A DNA stretch of 64,000 nucleotides, taken from NCBI RefSeq assembly GCF_031846275.1, contig NZ_JAVRIB010000005.1, positions 62,001 to 126,000 on the forward strand, written 5' to 3'. Source of the stretch: Spectribacter hydrogenoxidans (GTDB taxonomy: Bacteria; Pseudomonadota; Gammaproteobacteria; Nevskiales; Salinisphaeraceae). The notes below the pieces were generated by a model. That model ran no database searches, was not told the origin of the DNA, and worked only from the letters and a program-made list of their open reading frames with translations. A program made the translations under genes and the position numbers. Positions within the stretch are counted from its first letter, which is position 1. Every line of letters begins with the position of its first letter. Of the stretch, positions 23,515 to 32,514 are shown piece by piece.

Positions 23515-25635
23515 TCAGTAGCGGTAGCGGACGTTGGCGGTGACGTTGCGCCGGCTGCCGTAACCGCAGTCCAGTCCCGGCCCGCGACACCAGGAAACAT
23601 AGGTCTTGTCGGTGACGTTCTGGGCGTTGACGCTGAAGTCCCAGGCGCCGGTGCGGTACCCCACCATGGCGTCGTAAAGCGTGACGTCGGGGATTGCCGT
23701 GGCGCCGCCGCCACCAACCAGCCCCGCCTGATGCCGGGCGCCGGCGCCCAGGCGAAAGCCGTTCACGAAGCGGTACTTGCTCCATATCGAGGCCAGCTCC
23801 TCGGCGACATAGCCCAGGCGGGTACCCGCGCTTGCGTCACGCGCGTCGAGCCGGGTGTAGTTGGCCAGCACCTCGAAGCGACCGAACCGCTTCTTGACCT
23901 GGGCCTCCCAGCCGTCGACCACGGCCCCGGTCTGGGTCACACCGCCAGGGGTGTTGCCGCGGGCAACGCGGTCTTCCTGCTCGATATCAAACCAGGCCAG
24001 ATCCACCGACAGGCTGTGCCGGCGCGACAGGTACTTCAGCCCGATTTCCTCCTGCGAACCCGTGGTGGGCTCGAGCGTGCCGCCCGCCTCGTCGGTACCC
24101 AGATTGGGCACGAACGATTCCGCGTAGCTGACGTAGGGCGATATACCGGAATCGAAGCGGTACATCAGGCCCGCGCGGCCGGTGGTCACCTCGTCCTCGG
24201 TAGTGATATCCGGGCCGGCCACGGCCAGCGTGGTGTTTTCCGAGTCATCCCGCCGCAGCGCCGCCGACACCACCAGCCGATCGATCTCGATGTGATCGAT
24301 CAGGTAGAGGCCGGTCTGGCGGATTTCGCTGTCCGGGCGGTCGACGGGGTCCAGCACCTGGGACTGGAGATTGCCGTAATGCGGATCATAGACGTTGATG
24401 GTGCCGCCCTCACCGGGCCCGGAGTAGTAGTTGTCCTCGGTGAACAGGGCATCCTGATGGTCCAGACCGATCGCCAGGTGGTGCCGCGTCGGCCCCAGCT
24501 CCACCACGCCTTCCAGACGAAGGTCGAGGTTGGTGACGTCAGTGGCCTTGTCGCTCTGGAAGATGGTGCGGGGGATGTTGCCGTCGTCGTCCGGCACCTC
24601 GCCCACCTGGGTCCAGTGCTCACGGGTTTCGGCTTCGGAATCGGTATGCCGCGCGGTGGCCCGGAAATCCCAGTTCTCGGTGAGGCGCTGATTCAGGAAC
24701 AGCGTTACTTCGGTCTTCTCGCGGTCGTAGCGGTCCCACTCGGGCTCGCCCACGAAAGTGTTCGTGGGGATACGGCCACGCGGGGCGGGGTCGATGGTGC
24801 CGCGGGAGGGCAGGAACTGCGCGGACACCTTGCCGGTGTTGACCTGACGGTTGAGCAGGACGGTCAGCTCGGTGCCGTCACGCGGTTTCCAGGTCAGCGA
24901 AGGCGACAGCACATAGCCGTCGTCTTCAACGAAATCCACCTGCGTATCGGCATCCCGCCCCAGTGCGACCAACCGGTAGAGCAGATTGCCGGATTCGGTC
25001 AGCGGCCCGGTCAGGTCCATGGCGAACTGCATGCGCGAGAACGACCCGGCCTGGGCCCAGATTTCGCCCTGCTGCTCGGCACGCGGCAGCTTGGACACGG
25101 CGTTGATGATCCCGCCCAGTTCCGACTGGCCGTAGAGCACCGACGACGGCCCTTTCAATACCTCGATGCGTTCCAGCGCATAGGGGTTGGTGCGCACGCT
25201 GTTGTAGAACCCGTAGATCGAGCGCAGGCCGTCGAGATAGCGGGAGGCATCGAGCCCGCGTACCGATACGGTATCCACGCGGGTGTCGAAGCCGAACTGC
25301 TCGGCGAACACACCCGACGAATACACCAGCGCGTCCTCGATGGTCTGGGCGCCGATGTCCTGGATGAAGTCCTGCTCCACCACCTCGATCGACTGCGGCG
25401 TGTCCGCCACCGACACCCGGTTCTTGCCCACCTGGCTGGGTTGATCCAGATTGATGTAGGCATCGCTTTCCCGGCCGCTGTCGCCGGACACCTCGATCGG
25501 ATCCAGCCGGGATTCGCCGGCTTCCTGATTGTCGTTGCGCGCCTCCGGCTCAGCGTTTGCGGGCCCGACGCGCATGAGAGCCATGCTGCCGAGCAAGCCG
25601 ATGGCGAAGGCGGTCATGAACAACCGACTGTTCAT
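23515..25635 (-). CDS. TonB-dependent siderophore receptor (FhuA/FpvA-like), copy 1
   Basis: This outer-membrane ferri-siderophore receptor has 706 aa. It has a signal peptide (MNSRLFMTAFAIGLLGSMALMRVGPANA), a TonB-box-like LDPIEVSG, a plug domain (TPQSIEVVEQDFIQD, VSVRGLDASRYLDG, RIEVLKGPSSVLYGQ, GGIINAVSK) and a 22-strand barrel ending in VRYRY. The cysteine pair SWCRGPGLDCGYG near the end matches the FhuA/FcuA class. Start 25635 has AAGGG upstream. It lies 93 nt downstream of a second receptor, with a GC hairpin between them. Ligand is unknown. Confidence 0.92.
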   Translation of the reverse strand: MNSRLFMTAFAIGLLGSMALMRVGPANAEPEARNDNQEAGESRLDPIEVSGDSGRESDAYINLDQPSQVGKNRVSVADTPQSIEVVEQDFIQDIGAQTIEDALVYSSGVFAEQFGFDTRVDTVSVRGLDASRYLDGLRSIYGFYNSVRTNPYALERIEVLKGPSSVLYGQSELGGIINAVSKLPRAEQQGEIWAQAGSFSRMQFAMDLTGPLTESGNLLYRLVALGRDADTQVDFVEDDGYVLSPSLTWKPRDGTELTVLLNRQVNTGKVSAQFLPSRGTIDPAPRGRIPTNTFVGEPEWDRYDREKTEVTLFLNQRLTENWDFRATARHTDSEAETREHWTQVGEVPDDDGNIPRTIFQSDKATDVTNLDLRLEGVVELGPTRHHLAIGLDHQDALFTEDNYYSGPGEGGTINVYDPHYGNLQSQVLDPVDRPDSEIRQTGLYLIDHIEIDRLVVSAALRRDDSENTTLAVAGPDITTEDEVTTGRAGLMYRFDSGISPYVSYAESFVPNLGTDEAGGTLEPTTGSQEEIGLKYLSRRHSLSVDLAWFDIEQEDRVARGNTPGGVTQTGAVVDGWEAQVKKRFGRFEVLANYTRLDARDASAGTRLGYVAEELASIWSKYRFVNGFRLGAGARHQAGLVGGGGATAIPDVTLYDAMVGYRTGAWDFSVNAQNVTDKTYVSWCRGPGLDCGYGSRRNVTANVRYRY

Positions 25636-25690
25636 CGTCTTTCCCTTCCATCGTTTGTCGGCCCGCCGCGAGCCGGCAGGCCGGGCATGC

Positions 25691-25716
25691 GGGGCGCGGC
25701 GCCGTTGCCGCGCCCC
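25691..25716 (-). terminator. 10-bp GC hairpin between the two receptor genes
   Basis: GGGGCGCGGC (25691-25700) pairs perfectly with GCCGCGCCCC (25707-25716), loop GCCGTT. It lies just after the stop of the upstream receptor gene (25729) and before the next start (25635). Lacking a T-run, it may act as mRNA stabiliser or partial attenuator. Confidence 0.45.
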
Positions 25717-25728
25717 GGAGGCCACCGG

Positions 25729-27921
25729 CTACTGCCAGCGGTAAGTCAGGCTGCCGACCACCTGGCGCGGGACGCCGTAATCACAAGTCGACGTCGGGGC
25801 CGTGCCCGCGCAATAAATGGGCTGTTCGTCGAACAGATTGTTGGCGGCCAGCTGCAAACCCACGTTGCCGGCCAGGTCATAGCGGACGGCGGCGTCCACC
25901 AGCGTGGCCGAAGGGAACCGGACGGTATTGGCGCCGTCGGCAAACGACGAACCGGTGTAACGCACCCCGGCACCCAGCCCGAGACCGGCCAGCGGGCCCG
26001 TATAGAGTGTGTAGTCCAGCCAGAGGTTGGCCAGGTGCTCCGGCTTGTTCGCAAGCCGCCTGCCGTTGGTGGCCTGAGCACCGCCGGCCTCGCCCACCTC
26101 CACCTGCTGCCAGGTGTAGCCGGCAATGACTTGCAGGTTGGCGGTGAGATCCGCGATCACTTCCAGCTCGGCCCCGGTGGAATCGGTTTCCCCGATCTGC
26201 ACCTGATCCATGGGGTTGCCCGGGTTGGCGGGATTCTGCACCACCTCGTTCTCGCGGGTGATATCGAATACGGCCACGGTGGCGGACAGGCCGCTGCCGG
26301 GCGGCCGATAGCGCAGCCCGGCCTCGAGCTGTTCGCCCACCTGCGGGTCATAAGCCTCGCCGGTGAACTGATTCTCGCCATAATTCGGGGTGAAGGATTC
26401 CGAGTAGCTGGCGTAGGGCGCCCAGCCACCGCCGGCCAGGTAGACCACGCCCGCGCGCAGCGACAGTTCGTCCTGATCCTCAGTCGGCTGGCCGGTAGTT
26501 TCTTCTTCCACCCAGTCCTGGCGCCCGCCCAGCGACACCACCCAGCGGTCGTTGAACTTGATGTGATCCTGCAGGTACAGGCCGATCTGGTCGGCGTCGG
26601 TGGACGTGGCCGGATTGAGGCTGGGCGGCACGAAGTCGCGGCCGTAAACCGGGTTGAACAGGTCGAGGTCGCTGGCAGGCCCGTTAATGGGAACGAAGCC
26701 GCTGGTCTGCGTATCCAGCGTCAGGGTCTTGTAGTCGATGCCGGCAAGCACCGTGTGCTGAACGGCCCCGAAACGCAGCTTGCCGATCAGGCGGTTGTCC
26801 ACCGTCAGGGTGTCGCCCTCGTCGTAGCGGATGCGCTGACCACGTTCGACCAGCGTGCGCAGATCATTGTCGATGTAGGGCCCGAAGTAGTTGCGGAAGG
26901 TGTCGAGTACGTCGTACTCGATCTCCCGGTAGCGCAGGTTCTGGCGAAAGGTCAGCACCTCGCTGAACTCGTGCTCGAACAGATAGCCGGCAGCCCACTC
27001 CTGGGAGTCGTAGCGGTCGAACTCGGGTTCGCCGATGTAGCGATTGTCGGGCACCTGGCCGAACTGGCCCGGGTCCTCGGTGCCCTGGCGTGGAAACGCG
27101 GTCCAGGGATAGCGGGTCTCGTAGGACTGGTAGTGAGTCAGCAGCGTCAGCGACGTCGCATCCGTGGGCTGCCAGGTCAGGCTGGGTGCCACGTAGGTGC
27201 TGTCGTCGTTGACGAAATCGATGAAGGTGTCGGCCCGCTGGACCAGGCCGGTCAGGCGATAGCGCCACTCGCCGTTTTCATCGATGCGGTCGCTGATATC
27301 CACGGTGGCCTGCTTGTGGCCGTCGCCGCCGATCTCCAGGCCGATCTCTCGCAGGGGCTGGGCGGTCGGCTTCTTGGTCACCAGATTGATGATGCCGCCG
27401 GGCTGGGCCTGGCCGTAGAGAATCGACGCCGGGCCGCGCAGGATCTCGATGCGATCGAACGCATAGGTTTCCAGCGGCGAGTCGTACACCAGACCGGCCT
27501 GGATCTGGGTGCCGTCGCGGTAGGTCGCGTTCTGGGCGGAGAAGCCGCGGATGTCGATGGAGAACGAGTCGATCACCCGCTGCGCCGCCCGGTTCTGCAC
27601 GTAGATGCCGGGCGTGTAGGCCACCGCCTCCGCCAGATTGTCGGCCTGCCGGTCCTCCAGCTGCTCGCGCGAGATCACCGACACCGACTGCGGCGACTCG
27701 ATCAGCGGGATGTCGGTCTTGGTGGCGGTGGTGGAACGCTCGGCCTTGTAGCCATCCACCGGCCCGGTGGCCGATTCACCCTGTGCCTGGACGCTGATCG
27801 GCCCGAGTTCCGTGGCCCTGTTGCCGGCGTCTTCCTGGGCTGCGGCCGGGCCCGGCGCCAGCAGCGCCAGACCCATGGCCAGGCCGGTAACCGCCGCCAT
27901 TCCCCGATATCGACGTGTCAT
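25729..27921 (-). CDS. TonB-dependent siderophore receptor (FhuA/FpvA-like), copy 2
   Basis: The protein has 730 aa: signal peptide (MTRRYRGMAAVTGLAMGLALLAPGPAAA), plug motifs SPQSVSVISREQLEDRQ, DIRGFSAQNATYRDG, RIEILRGPASILYGQ and GGIINLVTKKP, and a barrel with a C-terminal CAGTAPTSTCDYG loop and aromatic end (LTYRWQ). This is the hydroxamate-type (ferrichrome-like) pattern. Start 27921 is preceded by GGGAGAG; the ATT-like extension upstream is not needed. It is the first gene of the receptor pair, with an AT-rich, Fur-like upstream region. No ABC transporter or biosynthesis genes are adjacent. Confidence 0.92.
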   Translation of the reverse strand: MTRRYRGMAAVTGLAMGLALLAPGPAAAQEDAGNRATELGPISVQAQGESATGPVDGYKAERSTTATKTDIPLIESPQSVSVISREQLEDRQADNLAEAVAYTPGIYVQNRAAQRVIDSFSIDIRGFSAQNATYRDGTQIQAGLVYDSPLETYAFDRIEILRGPASILYGQAQPGGIINLVTKKPTAQPLREIGLEIGGDGHKQATVDISDRIDENGEWRYRLTGLVQRADTFIDFVNDDSTYVAPSLTWQPTDATSLTLLTHYQSYETRYPWTAFPRQGTEDPGQFGQVPDNRYIGEPEFDRYDSQEWAAGYLFEHEFSEVLTFRQNLRYREIEYDVLDTFRNYFGPYIDNDLRTLVERGQRIRYDEGDTLTVDNRLIGKLRFGAVQHTVLAGIDYKTLTLDTQTSGFVPINGPASDLDLFNPVYGRDFVPPSLNPATSTDADQIGLYLQDHIKFNDRWVVSLGGRQDWVEEETTGQPTEDQDELSLRAGVVYLAGGGWAPYASYSESFTPNYGENQFTGEAYDPQVGEQLEAGLRYRPPGSGLSATVAVFDITRENEVVQNPANPGNPMDQVQIGETDSTGAELEVIADLTANLQVIAGYTWQQVEVGEAGGAQATNGRRLANKPEHLANLWLDYTLYTGPLAGLGLGAGVRYTGSSFADGANTVRFPSATLVDAAVRYDLAGNVGLQLAANNLFDEQPIYCAGTAPTSTCDYGVPRQVVGSLTYRWQ

Positions 27922-27939
27922 GAGCTCTCCCTCAATCAT

Positions 27940-27980
27940 TACTGGTTATTAATGCAAGTCATTCGTATTCATTCTACGGA
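27940..27980 (-). promoter_or_regulatory. AT-rich Fur-box-like promoter region of the receptor pair
   Basis: The bases around 27951-27974 have AATG/ATTC words spaced 6-7 bp apart, resembling a degenerate array of Fur hexamers, and are the only AT-rich stretch in the 278-bp gap upstream of the receptor gene. Iron regulation fits the gene product. The rest of the gap (27981-28199) shows no clear feature. Confidence 0.4.
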
Positions 27981-28199
27981 ACGCGCTCGGGAGTTTCCAG
28001 TGCTGCCGTGCAACGACACGAATCGAGATCGTCGGCCGGGAATCCGAGAACGGGACGGCGGGCGGCCGAGCATCAGGCTGCCGACCAACATCAGACGGGG
28101 GAGATGATCGCCGTGGTTGCGACCCGCGCCGGCCTTGCGGCCGCGCGGGAATCGTGCTGCTTGAGGCCCCGTCGTGTCGGCCGCGCTCGAGCCGGCGAC

Positions 28200-29144
28200 T
28201 CAGCCCGCTACGCCGACCACCCCGGCTAGCCACTCGAGCGAGCCACGCAGGAACAGCCAGTAGACCAGGCCGCCGTAAAGCAGATACTTGAGCGTGTAGT
28301 AGACCGGCCGGTTCCAGGCCTTCAACTGCTTGGCCAGCGTGCGCAACTGGTAGAGGTAGTAGAACCCCTTGTTGATGAAACCGACCCTGTCGGCCTCGGT
28401 GTTCTTGCTCGCCGTACCCGACACCACCAGACGCGAGAACAGCGTATTGAACCAGTCCACCAGGAACAGGCGGACCGGCCGGCGCACGTCCAGAAACAGA
28501 ATGATGCGATTGCTGTCGCTTTCGTTGGCGGCGTAGTGGATGAAGGTTTCGTCGAACATCACTGCCTCGCCGTCCCGCCAGTGGTATTTCTGGCCGTCGA
28601 CGCAGATGTAACAGTCGGGCGAATTGGGGGTGGCCAGCCCCAGGTGATAGCGCAGCGAGCCCGCGTAGGGGTCGCGATGCTTTACCAGCCGGCCACCCGG
28701 CGGCAGCATGGCGAACATGGCCCCCTTAACCGACTTGCACTGATTGACCAGCGCCACGGTGCGCGGACAGAGTTGCTCGGCCGATTTCAGACTGGCCCCG
28801 TACCACTTGAGATAGAAGCGCTTCCAGCCGGAGCGAAAAAAGGAATTGAAGCCGATGTCATCGAGCCGGTCGGAGGCGGCGATGCGGGCACTGTCGTTGA
28901 GCGCGAGGGCTTCGTCGCGGATGGTTTCCCAGTTTTCCTGAAGCATCCGCAATTCGGGAAACTGATCCACGGCCGCATAGGGATCGCTGCGGACCGCCGA
29001 GGTCCAGTAGAACAGGCAGTTGATCGGCGCGAACAGATTGGCGTGGTCGGAAATCTTCCGGCCAAGCCCCGCGTGCCGGACCCGGCCACGCATCTGCACG
29101 TAAACCGCGCACAGTACAAAGGCGGTGAGCACCCAGATACCCAT
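28200..29144 (-). CDS. lpxO: Lipid A hydroxylase LpxO (Fe(II)/2-oxoglutarate dioxygenase)
   Basis: LpxO hydroxylates the secondary acyl chain of lipid A at the inner membrane. The protein has 314 aa, close to characterised LpxO. An N-terminal membrane helix (~2-18) precedes RGRVRH and SDHANLFAPINC; further diagnostic blocks are DIGFNSFFRSGWKRFYLKWYG, AMFAMLPPGGRL and GEAVMFDETFIHYAAN. Iron ligands are visible as H156-x-D158 and H203. The C-terminus has hydrophobic helices. Start 29144 is chosen by homology and GAGGA upstream; a longer in-frame start adds only an acidic tail. Single gene, with a VOC gene 84 nt upstream on the same strand. Confidence 0.88.
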   Translation of the reverse strand: MGIWVLTAFVLCAVYVQMRGRVRHAGLGRKISDHANLFAPINCLFYWTSAVRSDPYAAVDQFPELRMLQENWETIRDEALALNDSARIAASDRLDDIGFNSFFRSGWKRFYLKWYGASLKSAEQLCPRTVALVNQCKSVKGAMFAMLPPGGRLVKHRDPYAGSLRYHLGLATPNSPDCYICVDGQKYHWRDGEAVMFDETFIHYAANESDSNRIILFLDVRRPVRLFLVDWFNTLFSRLVVSGTASKNTEADRVGFINKGFYYLYQLRTLAKQLKAWNRPVYYTLKYLLYGGLVYWLFLRGSLEWLAGVVGVAG

Positions 29145-29228
29145 GTCGGCGTCCTCGTCGTCTTGCCCCGGGTCCACCTGACCCGTCGACGAAGGATTCT
29201 AGCGCTGGAATGCGGCGCCGGGAATACG

Positions 29229-29585
29229 TCACTTACTGGACAACGGCCGGGCAAAGGATAGCTCGTGGCCGTCCGCATCCCGGATGTGGAAATAGCGCTC
29301 GCCCCAGTGCGCATCACGCGGCGGGAACGCGGGCTCGAGCCCTGCTTCCAGCGCCGTCGCGTGTACGGTATCCACATCGTCCACATGGAAGATCGCGCGA
29401 CCCCAGCCCGTTTCCGGCGCCGGCGCCAGGGACAGATTCAGAAAGCTGTCGCCAGCATGAAAGCTGGTAAAGCGAGCCGCCGGGCCTCCGAACTTCAATA
29501 CGAAACCCAGTGACTCGTAGAACCCGCAGGCGGCTTCCATATCCGCCACGAACAGCGTCACGGCATTCACCGATTCAATACGCAA
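29229..29585 (-). CDS. VOC (glyoxalase/bleomycin resistance-like) family protein
   Basis: The protein has 118 aa. Two beta-alpha-beta3 modules are visible: NAVTLFVADMEAACGFYESLGF and AIFHVDDVDTVHATALEAG...RYFHIRDADGHELSFARPL. The C-terminal Glu (HELSF) and His (IFHVDD) are possible metal ligands, but the first module lacks the usual metal His, so it may be a binding protein or a divergent dioxygenase/isomerase. It begins with TTG, supported by GGAG 7 nt upstream. It sits upstream of lpxO with an 84-nt gap and divergent from htpG. Confidence 0.8.
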   Translation of the reverse strand: MRIESVNAVTLFVADMEAACGFYESLGFVLKFGGPAARFTSFHAGDSFLNLSLAPAPETGWGRAIFHVDDVDTVHATALEAGLEPAFPPRDAHWGERYFHIRDADGHELSFARPLSSK

Positions 29586-29665
29586 GTCGCATCTCCGCTT
29601 GAAAAACGCCGTACCGACCCTATCTCGCGGGGACCGAATCGGCGAACGGCGAGGACATCAGAACC

Positions 29666-31594
29666 ATGAGCGACAACGCACCCAACCGGGAAACGCACGG
29701 CTTCCAGGCCGAGGTCAAGCAGCTGCTGCAGCTGATGATCCACTCCATGTATTCCAACAAGGAGGTGTTCCTGCGCGAGCTGGTATCCAATGCCTCCGAC
29801 GCGCTGGACACACTGCGTTTCCAGGCGGTGGCGGACGACTCGTTGTTCGAGAAGGATCCGGACCTCGCGATCTGGATCGAGGTGGACGCCGACAATCGCA
29901 CGGTTTCCATTGCCGACAACGGTATCGGCATGAATCGCGACGAGGTGATCGACCGCATCGGCACCATCGCCAAGTCGGGCACCCGGGCGTTCCTGGATTC
30001 CCTTTCGGGCGATCAGAAGAAGGACGCGCACCTGATCGGCCAGTTCGGCGTGGGCTTCTACTCCTCGTTCATCGTCGCCGATCGCGTCACCGTCACCACC
30101 CGCAAGGCCGGGGAACAAACTGGCATCCGCTGGGAATCCGACGGCGGTGGCGAATACACCCTCGAAGAGCTGGCCAGGCCCGGCCGCGGCACCGAAGTGA
30201 CGCTGCACCTGCGCGAGGGCGAGGACGAGTTCCTGGAGCCCGTGCGGCTGCGCCACCTGATCGAACGCTACTCCGACCACATCGCCTTCCCCATCAAGAT
30301 GCGAACCGAGGGCGACGCCGACGAAGAGAAGGCGGGCGACTGGGAACAGGTTAACCGCGGCGCCCCGCTGTGGGCCCGGCCGAAGTCCGACATCGACGAG
30401 GACGAGTACAAGGCCTTCTACAAGCACGTGGGCCACGATTTCGACGACCCGTTGACCTGGACACATAACAAGGTGGAGGGCAGCCAGGAATACACATCAC
30501 TGCTGTACATCCCGAAGCGCGCGCCGTTCGACATGTTCGACCCGCAGCGCCAGAGCCACGGCGTGAAGCTGTACGTGCAGCGGGTGTTCATCATGGACGA
30601 CGCCGAGCAGCTCATGCCCCGCTACCTGCGCTTCGTGCGCGGCATCATCGATTCCAACGATCTGCCGCTGAACGTGTCCCGCGAGCTGCTGCAGTCCAAC
30701 CGCGTGATCGACCGCATCCGCGCCGGCTCGGTGAAGAAGCTGCTGGGCCTGCTTGAGGACATGGCCGAGAAGCGCCCCGAAGACTACGCCGCATTCTGGT
30801 CCGAATTCGGCCCGGTGCTCAAGGAAGGCGTGGTCGAGGACGGCGACAACCGCGAGGTCATTGCGAAACTGATCCGGGCCAGTTCCACCCACGATGACGA
30901 TCCGGCCCAGAAGGTATCGCTGTCCGACTACGTGGCCCGCATGCAGCCGGGGCAGGAGAAGATCTACTACCACACCGCCGAATCGCTGGCCGCGGCGAAG
31001 AACAGCCCGCATCTGGAAGTGTTCCGCAAGAAGGGCATCGAGGTGCTGCTGCTCACCGACCGGGTGGACGAGTGGGTCATGGCCCACCTCACCGAATTCG
31101 AGGGCAAGGCATTCCAGTCCGTGGCCAAGGGTGCGCTGGACCTGGGCGAGGCCGAAACCGACGAGGAAAAGGCCGAACAGGAAAAGCTGGAGAACGAGTC
31201 CAGGGATCTGCTCGAGCGACTCAAGGCCGCCCTGGGCGAGACCGTCGGTGAAGTCCGCGTCACCCACCGCCTGACCGATTCCCCGGCCTGTCTGGTGGCC
31301 GACGAGGCCGGGCTGTCCGCGCATCTGGAGCGCATCCTCAAGGAGGCCGGCCAGTCCATACCCATGGGCAGCAAGGCCCACCTCGAGGTCAACCCCACTC
31401 ACCCGCTGGTCAAGCGCATGGACGGCGAAACCGACGATGACCGTTTCGGCGAGTGGGCCCACCTGCTGCACGAGCAGGCGGTACTGGCCGAAGGCGGCGA
31501 GCTCGACGACCCCGCCACCTTCGTGCGCCGGATGAACCAGATGCTGCTGAGCCTGTCCGGCGATGGCGGCAACCGGGACGGCGCCGCGGCCTGA
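29666..31594 (+). CDS. htpG: Molecular chaperone HtpG (bacterial Hsp90)
   Basis: The protein has 642 aa, full length. GHKL ATPase motifs: ELVSNASDA (38-46), DNGIGM (84-89) and GQFGVGFYSSF (125-135). The middle domain contains LPLNVSRELLQ and the C-terminal dimerisation domain is complete. The ATP-dependent cytosolic chaperone acts with DnaK. It is monocistronic here, divergent from the VOC gene and followed after 86 nt by a crotonase gene. No clear heat-shock promoter was identified. Confidence 0.97.
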   Translation: MSDNAPNRETHGFQAEVKQLLQLMIHSMYSNKEVFLRELVSNASDALDTLRFQAVADDSLFEKDPDLAIWIEVDADNRTVSIADNGIGMNRDEVIDRIGTIAKSGTRAFLDSLSGDQKKDAHLIGQFGVGFYSSFIVADRVTVTTRKAGEQTGIRWESDGGGEYTLEELARPGRGTEVTLHLREGEDEFLEPVRLRHLIERYSDHIAFPIKMRTEGDADEEKAGDWEQVNRGAPLWARPKSDIDEDEYKAFYKHVGHDFDDPLTWTHNKVEGSQEYTSLLYIPKRAPFDMFDPQRQSHGVKLYVQRVFIMDDAEQLMPRYLRFVRGIIDSNDLPLNVSRELLQSNRVIDRIRAGSVKKLLGLLEDMAEKRPEDYAAFWSEFGPVLKEGVVEDGDNREVIAKLIRASSTHDDDPAQKVSLSDYVARMQPGQEKIYYHTAESLAAAKNSPHLEVFRKKGIEVLLLTDRVDEWVMAHLTEFEGKAFQSVAKGALDLGEAETDEEKAEQEKLENESRDLLERLKAALGETVGEVRVTHRLTDSPACLVADEAGLSAHLERILKEAGQSIPMGSKAHLEVNPTHPLVKRMDGETDDDRFGEWAHLLHEQAVLAEGGELDDPATFVRRMNQMLLSLSGDGGNRDGAAA

Positions 31595-31680
31595 CCGAAC
31601 CAATCGCGCGGCCCGACGGGTGGCGCACGGCCGATGACCAATTGCTAAGGTTGCCGGCCTGCCATCCATCGGGAGCCCAC

Positions 31681-32487
31681 ATGACCGTTCGCACAGAAAA
31701 GCAGGGCCACGTCTGGACCCTCATCCACAGCCGTTACGATGAGGCCCGCAACGCCATGGACCCGGCCAGCGCCGACGCGCTGGTTGCGGCATTTAACGAG
31801 TTCGACGCCGATCCGGAGGCCCGGGTGGCGGTGCTCTGGGGCGAGGGCGGGGCCTTCTGTTCCGGCTGGGATCTCAAGTACGTCAGCAGCCTGGGCGAAA
31901 GCAACCGCCCACTGCCGGAACTGGATTACCCGTTCGACGACAACGCCCCGGTGCCGCGCGGGCCGCTGGGCCCCACCCGGCTGGACCTGTCCAAGCCGGT
32001 AATCGCGGCGGTCGAGGGCCCGGCGGTGGCCGGGGGCTTCGAACTGGCCATCTGGTGCGACATCCGCGTGATGGCCGAGGACGCCTATTTCGGCGTCTAC
32101 TGCCGGCGCTGGGGCATTCCGCTGATCGACGGCGGCACCGTACGGCTGCCCCGGCTGGTGGGCCAGGGCCGAGCAATGGAGATCATCCTGACCGGCCGCA
32201 AGGTCGGCGCCGAGGAGGCCCTGCGCATCGGCGCCTGCGAATCGGTCGTGCCGTCCGGCAGCGCCCGCGAGCACGCCCAGGCCATGGCCGCCGATATCGC
32301 CCGCTTCCCCCAGGCCTGCATGAATGCCGACCGGCGGTCGGTGTACATGCAGCACGGCCTGAGCGTGCGAGAGGCCCAGCGACGCGAGTGGTACAACGGC
32401 CAGGCCTGCCTGTCCGGCGAGGGCGTGACCGGCGCCGGGCGCTTCGCCGACGGCAAGGGCCGCAGCGGCGACTTCACCGATATCTGA
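31681..32487 (+). CDS. Crotonase/enoyl-CoA hydratase family protein
   Basis: The protein has 268 aa. The oxyanion-hole segments GAFCSGWDL and GPAVAGGFELAIWCD are present. One catalytic Glu (GGFEL) is kept, but the second Glu position lies in FGVYCRRWGIPLIDGGT and is Cys. This CRRWGxPLIDGGT subgroup is widespread and usually annotated enoyl-CoA hydratase, yet classical hydration needs both Glu, so isomerase, hydrolase or lyase activity is possible. ATG 31681 has GGGAG 6 nt upstream; the frame is open before it. It converges with the SDR gene. Confidence 0.85.
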   Translation: MTVRTEKQGHVWTLIHSRYDEARNAMDPASADALVAAFNEFDADPEARVAVLWGEGGAFCSGWDLKYVSSLGESNRPLPELDYPFDDNAPVPRGPLGPTRLDLSKPVIAAVEGPAVAGGFELAIWCDIRVMAEDAYFGVYCRRWGIPLIDGGTVRLPRLVGQGRAMEIILTGRKVGAEEALRIGACESVVPSGSAREHAQAMAADIARFPQACMNADRRSVYMQHGLSVREAQRREWYNGQACLSGEGVTGAGRFADGKGRSGDFTDI

Positions 32488-32514
32488 TTAGGCGCGACCC
32501 GGCACCGCCCGAGC

